Positions 54,407-64,000 of a stretch of 64,000 bases of DNA are shown here, piece by piece. Every line of letters starts with the position of its first letter. Positions within the stretch are counted from its first letter, which is position 1. The stretch spans positions 930,001 to 994,000 of the forward strand of contig NZ_OZ034984.1 in NCBI RefSeq assembly GCF_964030865.1. The letters are read 5' to 3'. The stretch comes from Spiroplasma endosymbiont of Dioctria linearis. Lineage in GTDB: Bacteria > Bacillota_I > Bacilli_A > Mycoplasmatales > Mycoplasmataceae. A program made the position numbers and the translations under genes. The notes beneath the pieces are model-generated. The model had not been told where the DNA came from. It was given only the letters and a program-made list of their open reading frames with translations, and did not search any database.

Positions 54407-55328
54407 TGTTAAATTTAATTGCTCTTTCGCTTAATACTTCAGTTTCATCTTTATAAAGTCCACTCTGTTTAATTTTTAATTTAGCAACTGCCGCTTCAAT
54501 TATATTTGGAATATTTCTTCCTGAAGAAACTGGAATTTTAATATAAGGAACTAAAGCCCCTAATATTTCATATGTTGCAAAAGAGGTTCCCAGTCTCTCT
54601 GAATCATCAATACCATTTTTTTTAAATTGTGTTAATTCAATAACAAGATCAATTTTTGTTTTTTCTAAAATAACTTGATATCCATTTGTTTGTGAAACAT
54701 CCACTATACCAATTCCTCTAACTTCAACTAAATTTTTTAATATTTCATGGCTTTTACCATATAATTCATTTGACTTTTTAGTAATAACTATTCTATCATC
54801 ACCTACAAATAAGTGATTTGTTTTTACTAAGTCTAGTGTAATTTCTGATTTTCCTATTCCTGATTCTCCAATTAATAACACACCCTTACCAAAGATATTT
54901 ACACAAGAAGCATGTACTTCAACTACAGGTGCAAAATAATCATCCATAAATTCAAGAACATTTTGAGTAAAATCACTTGTTGATTCTGTTCTAGTTCTAA
55001 CAAGTAAAGAATCTGTTTCTTTAGCAACCTCAATTGCCAAATTATCTTCAAATTTATCTGTAAGAATTATCAAAGGTATGTTTCTTGAAAAAAGCTTCTG
55101 ATATCTTAATCTTCTTTCCTTTTCTTCGAAGTTCATAATATACAAATATTCCTTTGTAGACATAACAATTATTCTATGAGACTTCTCTCCGCTTTCAAAG
55201 TAACCAGTTAGTTCTAAACCTGCTCTATTAATTCCATAGACATCAATTTGAGTTTCCAGCTTATTTTGACCTGAGACTACTTTTAATTTAAATTCTTCAA
55301 TTATTTTTTTTGCATAAAGTTTACTCAT
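54399..55328 (-). CDS. hprK: HPr kinase/phosphorylase
   Basis: Phosphorylates and dephosphorylates Ser46 of HPr. 309 aa: His139 in EVHAS, Walker A GESGIGKSE (154-162), and the signature region LVEVRGIGIVDV followed by the C-terminal helix. All key residues present. First gene of hprK-lgt-trxB. The matching HPr Ser46 is present at 23.4 kb. Start at 55328 is poorly supported by a Shine-Dalgarno sequence (GAGGTAAAAAAA), but the N-terminus fits. Confidence 0.96.
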   Translation of the reverse strand: MSKLYAKKIIEEFKLKVVSGQNKLETQIDVYGINRAGLELTGYFESGEKSHRIIVMSTKEYLYIMNFEEKERRLRYQKLFSRNIPLIILTDKFEDNLAIEVAKETDSLLVRTRTESTSDFTQNVLEFMDDYFAPVVEVHASCVNIFGKGVLLIGESGIGKSEITLDLVKTNHLFVGDDRIVITKKSNELYGKSHEILKNLVEVRGIGIVDVSQTNGYQVILEKTKIDLVIELTQFKKNGIDDSERLGTSFATYEILGALVPYIKIPVSSGRNIPNIIEAAVAKLKIKQSGLYKDETEVLSERAIKFNND

Positions 55329-55362
55329 TTTTTTTACCTCAATAGTAATTATATCTAATAAA

Positions 55363-55400
55363 TTAATTAAAAAATCTAGATTTAGTAATCTAGATTTTTT
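55363..55400 (-). terminator. strong Rho-independent terminator overlapping the FolT-like gene stop
   Basis: Perfect 14-bp stem (AATCTAGATTTTTT and complement, 55369-55400) with loop TAGT. The stop codon of the S-component gene lies at the edge of the loop. T-tracts on both sides. Confidence 0.8.
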
Positions 55401-56047
55401 AATAAGTATTCCGCTTTAAAACATCATACAAACTCAGTATTTCAGTTCTTTAACATCTTTCTTATAGGTAAAAATGTTGAATAAGTAAAGGAAATATAAA
55501 TTGGTAAAGTTATTGGTAATTTAATTAATTTAGCTACAAAATCAACTCAAGCAGCATTTCCTTTTCAAGACATCATTCAAATTTGATTTAATATTAAACT
55601 TTGAAAAATATATGCTACTGAATATAAAATTATTACTTTTAATAATATTCTATTTTGTGCTCTTGTTAAGAAAACAAGAGATCCAAAAAATGCCAAAACA
55701 CATTTACCAAACATATAACCACCATGATAACCGTAACTACTAGGCATAACAATTGCCATTAAGGTATCTGTACAAATTGCAGAGATAACTCCACATAATG
55801 GGCCAAATAAAAGACCAATTAGAAAGATAATTCAATCCCCTAAAGCTATATGAATATTTCCAAAAATTGGTGGAAAATTATAAGTGAAGCCGGTCAATAC
55901 TGCACTACAAGCTGCAAATAGTGAAATTACAGTTAAGTGCTTTAAACTAATTTTTTTGAAAGTGAAGTTTTCTAATGCCAAAGCGCACAATAGAATACCT
56001 AGGACAAGAAATATAGCTGCAATATTTGTATATAAATATAAAGACAT
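55382..56047 (-). CDS. ECF transporter S component, probable folate type (FolT-like)
   Basis: 221 aa, five to six spans. The start region with long hydrophobic helices and the FPPIFGNIHIALGDWIIFLIGLLFGPLCGVISAICTDTL-type stretch (N-x-P-P-I-x-G, ALGD, GLLFGPLxG) are typical of small-molecule S components such as FolT. It lies 1 bp after folC, which polyglutamylates and traps folate, supporting folate as cargo. The ECF ATPases and T component are not in the window. C-terminus passes through the terminator stem. Confidence 0.75.
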
Positions 56048-56048
56048 T

Positions 56049-57146
56049 TTACTCTTCCTCCATTCATTTATATATTAATGGAATAAAGTATAGACTTCCA
56101 CAAACTAATATATTTTTATGTTTATTCTCTTTAAGAAAAACTTTTCAATCTTTAACAATTGTAAAATCTATAAAATCTTCTTTATTTATTTTTCAAGATT
56201 TTTTATGATCAAATTCTGTTAAATAAATTTTTCTATCTCTTTTTTTTAAACATTCCAGTATTTTCTTATAGTCTTTACCTTCACTTGCCCCAAACAAAAT
56301 TATAAGGTCTTTAATTTCTTTTATTTGTTTAGATAGTTTTAAAGCTCCATCATAATTATGACAACCATCAATAATAAAAATTGGATCTTTCTTTAATAAG
56401 CTATACCTACCAAGTGGAGCTTCTTCAAATGAATTTACTGTAATACCCAAATAATTAAGTAATTCAATAGCTAATCCTTTATTAAAACTTTGAAAATATA
56501 TTGGGTCCATAATTTTTTTTGTAAAAACCTTTGGATTATTATTTACTTTTTGAATAATTTTTTTATATTTTATATTATCTGCACTTAAAAATATTTTGAC
56601 ATTCTCTTTTGCTATAGTTAATTTTTGATAAATAATTTCTTCGATTGTATATCCCAAAACTTCTTGATGATCCATACCAAGAGAAGTTACACAAACTGCT
56701 AATTGTTTCTCAAAAACATTTGTTGAATCTTTTAAGCCACCAATTCCTGCTTCAATAACAGCTATATCAATTTTTAATTCATAGAAATATAGAATTACAA
56801 TAAGAGTTCAAATTTCAAAAAAAGTTAACTCATATTTTTTAATTAACTTTTGGTTTTCTGCAAGCAGCCTTTTTAAATTTTCATCAGAAATCATTTCACC
56901 ATTATATTGAATTCTCTCATTTTGATTTAAAAAGGCAGGTGATATAAATAGACCCACTTTTTTAAACTTGGTTTTTAGACCATTGAAAATAAATTGTGAA
57001 GTTGATCCTTTACCATTTGTTCCTACAACATTAATAACATTAAAACTATTTTGAGGATTACCAATATCTTCTAATAATTTTTTTAAATTATAGTTCTTTT
57101 TAAAAATTATTTCAGAAGGTATTAAATTTTCTTCGACACTAATCAT
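56049..57146 (-). CDS. folC: folylpolyglutamate synthase
   Basis: Adds glutamates to folate, keeping it in the cell. 365 aa, Mur-ligase-like: P-loop [57 protein letters not shown] (usual sequence D-H...LG) and [11 protein letters not shown]. The length is a little short of bifunctional FolC/DHFS (about 420), which fits a scavenger without de novo folate synthesis. ATG at 57146 overlaps the uvrA stop by 8 bp; it lies 1 bp ahead of the S-component gene. Confidence 0.92.
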
Positions 57147-59979
57147 TTAAATACTCCTTTAAATATTTGGCAGTAAAACTGTCTTTATTTTCAATTATTT
57201 GTTCTGGTGTACCAGTAGCAAGAATAGTTCCTCCTCCACTTCCACCTTCAGGACCTAAATCAATCACATAGTCTGAAACTTTTATAAAATCAAGATTATG
57301 CTCAATTGTCAAAACTGTATTTCCTTGATCAACTAAAATATTTAAAACACTTATTAATCTTTTTACATCATCAATATGTAAACCTGTTGTTGGTTCATCT
57401 AATAAAAATAAAGTTTTTCCAGTTTGTCTTTTTAATAAGAAAGTTGATAATTTAACCCTCTGTGCTTCTCCACCAGAAAGAGTTGTTGCATTCTGTCCTA
57501 ATTTTATATAACCAAGACCTACTGCTAGTATTGTTTCTAACTTCTCTCTAATTTTAGGAATATTTTCAAAAAAATCATGAGCTTCTTGAACAGTCATACT
57601 TAAGACATTTCATATATTTTTTCCTCTATATTTTATTTGAAGAGTTTCTTCATTATATCTTTTTCCATCACATATTTCACAAACCACTTCTACATATCCA
57701 AGAAATTGCATATCAACACGAACGACACCATCTCCTCAACATGAATCGCATCTTCCACCAGGAACATTAAAACTAAATCTTCCCTTTTTATAACCCCTAA
57801 TTTTAGACTCGGGAATTTCTGTGTAAAGATCTCTAATATCATCAAAAACAGATGTATATGTTGCTGGATTAGATCTCGGTGTTTTACCAATAGGATCTTG
57901 TGATACATAAATTATTTTATCAATGTTTTCTCAACCTTTCATTGATTTATATTTACCTGGACGAATTAATTCTTTGTTTATTTCTTTTTTTAATCCTTTA
58001 TAAATAACTTCTTCAACCAAAGTTGATTTTCCACTTCCACTAACTCCTGTAACTGAGATAAATTTACCTAATGGGAGAGTTACATCAATATTTTTTAAAT
58101 TATTTTCACTAGCACCCTTTATTTCAATTTTTAAGCCATTACCACCCCTACGTTTTTTTGGGGTAGGAATTGATAATTGCTTAGATAGATATTTTCCTGT
58201 TAAGGAATTTGGATTTTTACAAATATCTTCATATGTACCTTGTGCTGTAATATTTCCACCTTCAACTCCAGCACCAGGTCCAATATCAACTATTCAATCT
58301 GATGCTTTCATTGTATCTTCATCATGCTCTACAACAATTAAAGTATTTCCTAAATCTCTTAGTTTTTTTAAGGTAGTAATTAATTTATCATTGTCTCTTT
58401 GGTGTAAACCAATTGAAGGTTCATCTAGAACATAAAGAACGCCTGATAATTTTGAACCTAATTGTTTTGCTAGTCTAATTCTTTGTGCTTCTCCTCCAGA
58501 AAGAGTTGTTGCACTTCTAGAAAGTGTTAAATAATTTAAACCAACCTCATTTAAAAAACTAATTCTTGAAACAAGTTGATTTAAAACAAGACTTGCAATT
58601 TTTGCTTGTTGCTCATTTAAATTTAAGTTTAGTAGGAAAGTTAACTCCTCTTCAATAGTTAATTCTACAAAGTCAGCAATTGAGATGTCATTAATTTTAA
58701 CGCTTAATGCAATATCATTTAATCTTTTTCCCTTACAAGTTTTACAAACTTTTGACATCATATATTTTCCATAATATTTTCTATTATCTTCTGATTTAGT
58801 TTCAATATATTTTCTTTCAATAATATTTGCAATTCCTTCAATATAATCAAAAGCTCTTAATGTATTTCCACTAACAGTAGTAATTTTAGTTTCAATTGGC
58901 TCATCACTTCCATATAAAATAACATTTATTTGTTTTTCATTTAATTTATTTATTTGTGAATTTATATCAATTAAATAATAATCACAAAGTAACTTAAATT
59001 TTTGTCATTCTATATTTGTTGAATCAACAATATTTTTATAATATAAAATACCACCTTCACGAATAGATAATGATGGGTCTGGAATTATCAGACCTGGATC
59101 TGCTTCTAAATTAACCCCTAAACCTGAACAAGTTTCGCAAGCTCCATTTTTTTTATTAAAAGAAAATAAATTAGCCTCTAAGTTTGGAATTGAAAAACCA
59201 CATTCACTACAAGAATATTTTGTTGAAAATAATTTTGTTTCATTATTTCTCTTTGGGTAATAAATTTTAATAAGACCATTTGAGTATCCTAACCCAACTT
59301 CTATTGCTGAATAAATTCTTGATTGAAGTTCTTCATCTCCTGCTTTAAAAATTAATCTGTCTACGACAATATCAATATTATGTCTTTTATTTTGTTCTAA
59401 TTGAATATCTTCTTCAAGATTTCTTACTTCGCCATTTATTTGAACTCTTAAAAAATTTTCTCTTTTTAATTTTATAAAGAGATCTTTATGAGTTCCTTTT
59501 TTATCTCTTACAACTGGAGCTAAAATGAAGATTTGATCATCTTCTTTTGTTTCTTTTTTTAATGTCTCTATAATTTCTTTAAGAGATGATGTTTTAATTG
59601 GGCCATGACCATTTACACAAAATGGAGTTCCAATATTTGCAAATAATAATCTAAGATGATCATGTATCTCTGTTGTTGTTCCTACAGTTGATCTTGGATT
59701 ATGACTTGTTGTTTTTTGATCAATTGAAATAGCAGGGCTTAAACCTTCAATTTCGTCAACATCAGGCTTTTCCACAGATTTTAAAAATTGTCGTGAAAAT
59801 GAAGATAATGATTCAATATATCTTCTTTCACCTTCAGCATAAATAGTATTAAAAGCTAGTGACGATTTTCCACTACCAGATAAACCTGTAAAAACTACAA
59901 GTTTCTCCTTTGGAATTTCTATATCAATATTTTTTAAATTATGCTCTCTTGCTCCTTTTATAATAATTTTTTTGTTCAT
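57139..59979 (-). CDS. uvrA: excinuclease ABC subunit A
   Basis: Damage-recognising ATPase of nucleotide excision repair, 946 aa. Two ABC modules: first Walker [13 protein letters not shown] near residue 35, signature with zinc finger (CxxC in [11 protein letters not shown] region), second Walker [11 protein letters not shown] in the 3' third, signatures [15 protein letters not shown] and [15 protein letters not shown], and Walker Bs [13 protein letters not shown] and [13 protein letters not shown]. Trp by TGA several times; ignoring them splits the gene in four. 11 bp after uvrB. Confidence 0.97.
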
Positions 59980-59990
59980 AATAATAACCT

Positions 59991-61976
59991 TTACCCTTCT
60001 GCTTGTAACTCTAAAATAAGATCTCTAAGTTCAGCTGCCTTTTCATAATTTTGTTCTTTTGCAACACTTAACATTTGTTTTCTTAAATCAGAAATTAAAT
60101 CTTCCTTTTTCTTTTCTTTTTCTTTTTTCTTTAGTTTTTTTAATTCATCAACTTTATTTCTAATATTTGAATCAGAAATAATATCTGTAATTTTTTTGAT
60201 AATAGTTTTTGGAGTAATTCCATGAAGTTCATTATATTCTTTCTGAATATTTCGTCTTCTATCAGTTTCTTCAATTGCTTCTTTCATAGCAGGAGAAGTT
60301 GAATCCGCATAAAAAATTACACGACCTTCAGAGTTTCTAGCAGCTCTTCCTATTGTTTGAATTAAACTTCTTGTATTTCTTAAAAACCCTTGTTTATCTG
60401 CATCAAGAATACAAACTAAACTTACTTCAGGAATATCTAAACCCTCTCTTAATAAGTTAACACCAACAATAACATCATAAACACCTTTCCTTAAATCAGT
60501 TAGTACCTGATTTCTTTCCAAAGTTTTTAACTCTGAATGTAGATAGGCTACTTTTAAATTTCTTGATTGTAAGTAAGTTGTGATATCTTCAGAAATTCTA
60601 ATTGTAATTGCAGTTATAAAGACCTTTTGTTTTTTTGCAACTACTTTATTAATCTCATCTACAATATCATTCATTTGATTAATAGTTGAGCGAATTTCAA
60701 TTTGAGGATCTACTAATCCTGTAGGTCTAATGATTTGCTCAATTACATCATTATTAACTAAATCAAGTTCATACGGACCTGGGGTTGCAGATGTATAGAT
60801 AACATTTTTTAATTTACCTGCAAATTCTTGAAACTTCAAAGGTCTATTATCAATAGCGCTTGGTAATCTAAAACCATGTTCAACCAAAGTTTCTTTTCTA
60901 CTTCTATCAGTATTGTACATAGCATTTAGTTGAGGAATCATCATATGAGATTCATCTATAATAGTTAAAAAGTCTTCACCAAAATAATCAATTAAAGTAA
61001 ATGGTGGAGTACCTGGAGTTCTAAAGTCTAAGTGTGGTGAATAATTTTCAATTCCACTACATATTCCAAACTCACTCATTGTTTCCATATCATATTTAGT
61101 TCTTTTCATTAATCTATCTGCTTCAATAAATTTTTTTTGATCTTGAAATCATTGAACTCTTTGATTTAATTCTTTACCAATATTTTCTACAACTAATTTC
61201 ATTTTATCAAAGTTTGTAACATAGGCTGCAGCTGGATAAACTGTAAACATTCTAATTTTTTCTAAAACTGTATTATTTAATACATCTATCATTTCAATTG
61301 CTTCAATCTCATCTCCAAACATTGAGATTCTAATATGATATTTATCAGTTCAACTTGGTGCAATTCTTATAACATCACCCTTTGCGCTAAAATAACCCAT
61401 AGCTAAATCATTTTCGTCTCGAGTATAACCTGTTTGAACAAGAAAAGTTAATAATTCTTTTTTAGATAAAACTTGACCAACCTCTAATTCAAAAAAAACA
61501 TCTCCGTACTCTTTTGGATCTTGTGTTGCATAGATACATGCAACAGATGCCACTACTATTGTATCTCTTCTAATCATTAGAGCGTTCATTGAACTTAGTC
61601 TCATCATTTCTAAATCATTATTTCTTTTTGCATCTTTATCTATATATAAATCTCTTGATGGAATATATGCCTCTGGTTGATAAAAGTCAAAATTAGAGAC
61701 ATAATATTCAACTCTATTATTTGGAAATAGTTCTTTTAGTTCAATATACAATTGCATTGCTAATGTTTTATTATGAGCTAAAACAAGAGTTGGCTTATTC
61801 ATTTCCTGAATTACATTTGCCATCGTGAATGTTTTTCCTGTTCCTGTTGCACCCATTAAAACTTGATGTTTTACATTGTTTTTTAAACCAGAAATTAACT
61901 TCTTAATTGCATTGGGTTGGTCTCCATCTGGTTTATATTCTGTAACTATACTAAATTTTTGATTTTTACTTTCCAT
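59991..61976 (-). CDS. uvrB: excinuclease ABC subunit B
   Basis: 661 aa helicase-like protein that receives damage from UvrA. Walker [11 protein letters not shown], beta-hairpin [20 protein letters not shown] motif ([12 protein letters not shown]), motif [14 protein letters not shown], motif [11 protein letters not shown], and the C-terminal UVR motif ([24 protein letters not shown]). First gene of uvrB-uvrA-folC-S-component. Its 5' leader contains two hairpins (see 62001-62048). ATG 61976 follows AGAGGTAATAAA. Confidence 0.97.
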
Positions 61977-62000
61977 TTTATTACCTCTTTAATAAGACCT

Positions 62001-62048
62001 AAAAAATCTAGAGATTGGCCCCTAGAAATAATATTGCCTAGCAATATT
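62001..62048 (-). promoter_or_regulatory. uvrB leader hairpins, possible attenuator
   Basis: On the minus strand: AATATTGC/GCAATATT hairpin (62030-62048), then TCTAG/CTAGA hairpin (62007-62026) followed by six U (62001-62006), a terminator-like element 25 bp ahead of the uvrB start. The spacing suggests an attenuator. Confidence 0.4.
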
Positions 62049-62063
62049 TTACATAGATTAATT

Positions 62064-62089
62064 AAAAAAACAAGACATTTGTCTTGTTG
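62064..62089 (-). terminator. Rho-independent terminator after secA
   Basis: AACAAGACA/TGTCTTGTT stem followed by seven U on the minus strand, 22 bp after the secA stop. Confidence 0.8.
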
Positions 62090-62110
62090 TAAAAAATAGA
62101 AAAAAATATT

Positions 62111-64000
62111 TTATCCAATTTTTGTTTTTGTTTGAACTTGTTCAGTGTCTTCAATATCATCTTCTGAAATTGAACCATCTGGGTTAGTTTTAAATGTTTT
62201 TTTAACTTTACCATTTTCATCTAAAACTTTAAATTCTTTTTGTTTTTTTTCTAATTCAGTTGCTAGTGCCATTAATATCTGTGTTTCAATTAGTAGTTTT
62301 GTTTTTTCAGCTTCATCAGTTTCTTTTTTAGCTAATTTTTCGTAACTTGCTTTAACATCTTTTGCAGTAAAGATTTTTTTCAACTTAAATTTAGTTACCA
62401 TTCTTTCAACTTCTTCAAAAGGAATTTCAGCTGATTGTTTTTGTTGCTGAGAAAAAATTTCATCAAGTTTTTTCATTAGACCCTCAAGAATTGCATATTG
62501 AAATTTAACTTTTTCTAACTCTTCTTTTTTGCCTTTTAATTCCTTTTTAAGTTCTTTAAATCTTTTATCAACATTTGCTCTTGCAAATTTTTCTTTAGGA
62601 ATTTTTCATTCTTCTAGAATTTGATCGATATCTTTATCACTTATATTAATAGTTTTTGGTTCTTCATTATTAAATTCAATAGTTTTTTCATTTGGTCCAA
62701 CTTCTCTTACAAATGATCCATATAGTTTAATGATTGTTTCTTCTGCAATCATTATTTTCATTTTATTGAATAGCCTAGCTGATTCTTCTACATATTCATG
62801 CAATGGATTATTTTGTGCATATTGTTGTAAATAAATACCACTTCTCAATTTTTGATTTATATTAATGTGTTTTTGTCAATGATAGTCAAGTGATTGAAGA
62901 ATAGTTCTTCTTTCCATTTCACTTATAACTTCTTGTGGTACAGAGTTTGTTTTGCTTAAATATAATTCCATCATACTTTCAGAGATCTTTTTTGCAATTT
63001 GTGCTTTTTCTAATCCACCAAAGTCTTTTTCACTTAATGAACCTTCAATAACAAATCTTGAGTTAATGTCTTTTATTAGAGAAGAAATATTAATTGTTCT
63101 TTCTCCTCTAACAAGCTCTGAGTTTCTTTCTACAATTTCATATGCAATTGTATATTGAAATCTTGCAATAACTCCCTTTAAAGTTTCTTGTTCTAGAATT
63201 GAATCTCTTTGTGAATAAATAGCTTCACGTTGTTGTGAAAGAATATTATCGTAATCAAGAACATTTTTACGTTGATCAAAATTTAACCCCTCAAGTTTTT
63301 TTTGAGCATTTGTAATTGCTCTTGTAAACAATCTTGATTTAATATGATCATCACCCAATTTTAAAAACATCTGTCTTAATTTAGGAGCTGAGAAACGAAT
63401 CATTAATTCATCTTCCATAGAAATATAAAATCTTGAACTTCCAGGATCACCTTGTCTACCAGCTCTACCTCTTAACTGATTATCAATACGTCTTGCTTCG
63501 TTACGTTCAATACCCATAACAAATAGGCCACCATTTTTTCTAGCTTCATCTGAGAGTTTAATATCTGTTCCACGTCCAGCCATGTTTGTTGCTAATGTTA
63601 TAGAACCTACTTGTCCAGCTTTTTCAACTATTTCAGCTTCTCTATGGTGATTTTTAGCATTAATCATTTCAAACTTTAAACCAGCTTTTTGTAAATAATG
63701 AGAAACTTGTTCAGAAGAATCAACTGATGTTGTTCCAATAAGTACTGGTCTTCCAGATTGGGTTACTTCTTCTAAGTCTTTTACTAAGTGTTTTAATTTA
63801 GCATTAATTGTTCCAAAAGTTAAGTCTGGTTCATCTACTCTAATAATTGGTTTGTTTGTTGGACAAACAATAACTCTTGTATTATATATTTTTAAGAATT
63901 CTTCTTCCTCAGTTTTTGCAGTTCCTGTCATTCCTGAAAGTTTATTATATAGTCTGTAAAAATTTTGATAAGTAATTGTAGCTAAAGTTGTTGTTTCTTC
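62111..64000 (-). CDS. secA: preprotein translocase ATPase SecA (C-terminal part, runs off window)
   Basis: Motor pushing proteins through SecYEG. Visible are the end of the first helicase domain with KLSGMTGTAKTEEEE, the second domain (GTTSVDSSEQVS, NMAGRGTDIKLS, RNEARRIDNQLRGRAGRQGDPGSSRF), the helical scaffold, and a C-terminus rich in Lys/Glu (KELKGKKEELEK). There is no zinc-binding Cys tail for SecB; it ends TKTKIG after an acidic linker. Two TGA-encoded Trp. The N-terminal Walker A lies outside the window. Partner SecG is at 48.7-49.0 kb. Confidence 0.95.

Overview
The window comes from a wall-less, AT-rich mollicute of the Spiroplasma/Mesoplasma/Entomoplasma group. In-frame TGA codons occur at conserved tryptophan positions in most genes (NrdF, NrdI, PtsI, PcrA, UvrA, SecA), so genetic code 4 applies and every coordinate here is read with TGA = Trp. 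Other pointers are PTS sugar-uptake genes, lipoproteins with a MKK/MRK...SC signal, RNase R with SmpB and tmRNA, a metal-free (class Ie) ribonucleotide reductase, and a tmRNA tag whose EMPAFM core resembles what I recall for Spiroplasma. I lean to Spiroplasma, but the genus is not proven by this window. Almost everything is on the minus strand; only three small genes are on plus. There are no tRNAs, rRNAs, insertion sequences, phage genes or CRISPR arrays.

Region by region (high coordinates are transcribed first on the minus strand). 1-6.7 kb: CPBP membrane protease, RluD-type pseudouridine synthase, flippase-like protein, large membrane protein and the start of DNA ligase LigA. 6.8-9.0 kb: PTS enzyme I and glucose-type IIA. 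9.4-19.0 kb: an accessory region with a lipoprotein and a six-gene ABC block in which an ATPase-permease pair is duplicated next to an ABC exporter. 19.1-23.5 kb: nrdF-nrdI-nrdE and ptsH. 23.6-33.1 kb: pcrA, a glycosyltransferase/RDD/serine hydrolase trio, asnS, and tsaD with a SIS regulator and an alpha/beta hydrolase. 33.4-39.9 kb: purine nucleoside phosphorylase and a nucleoside ABC uptake operon headed by a purine-type riboswitch. 40-44.7 kb: a small plus-strand membrane protein, trmB, mgtE and a degenerate GGDEF-EAL membrane protein. 44.7-49 kb: ssrA, two small membrane proteins, smpB, rnr, secG. 49.1-55.3 kb: an inactive rhodanese-like protein, an XRE regulator, whiA, lgt, trxB, a second lgt and hprK. 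55.4-64 kb: a folate-type ECF S component, folC, uvrA, uvrB and the 3' part of secA.

The genes form coherent modules. HPrK, HPr, enzyme I and IIA make up PTS transport and control. Riboswitch, BMP lipoprotein, NupOPQ-like transporter and DeoD make up nucleoside salvage, feeding the class Ie reductase. ssrA, SmpB and RNase R make up ribosome rescue. FolT-like and FolC handle folate uptake and retention. Two Lgt copies serve the lipoproteins. Genes are tightly packed: many junctions overlap by 8 or 17 bp, and several stop codons lie inside Rho-independent terminator stems.

The observations most worth a second look are the VPK-type class Ie NrdF, the unusual purine aptamer, the duplicated ABC block, the degenerate GGDEF-EAL protein, and a long coiled-coil tail on the nucleoside permease.
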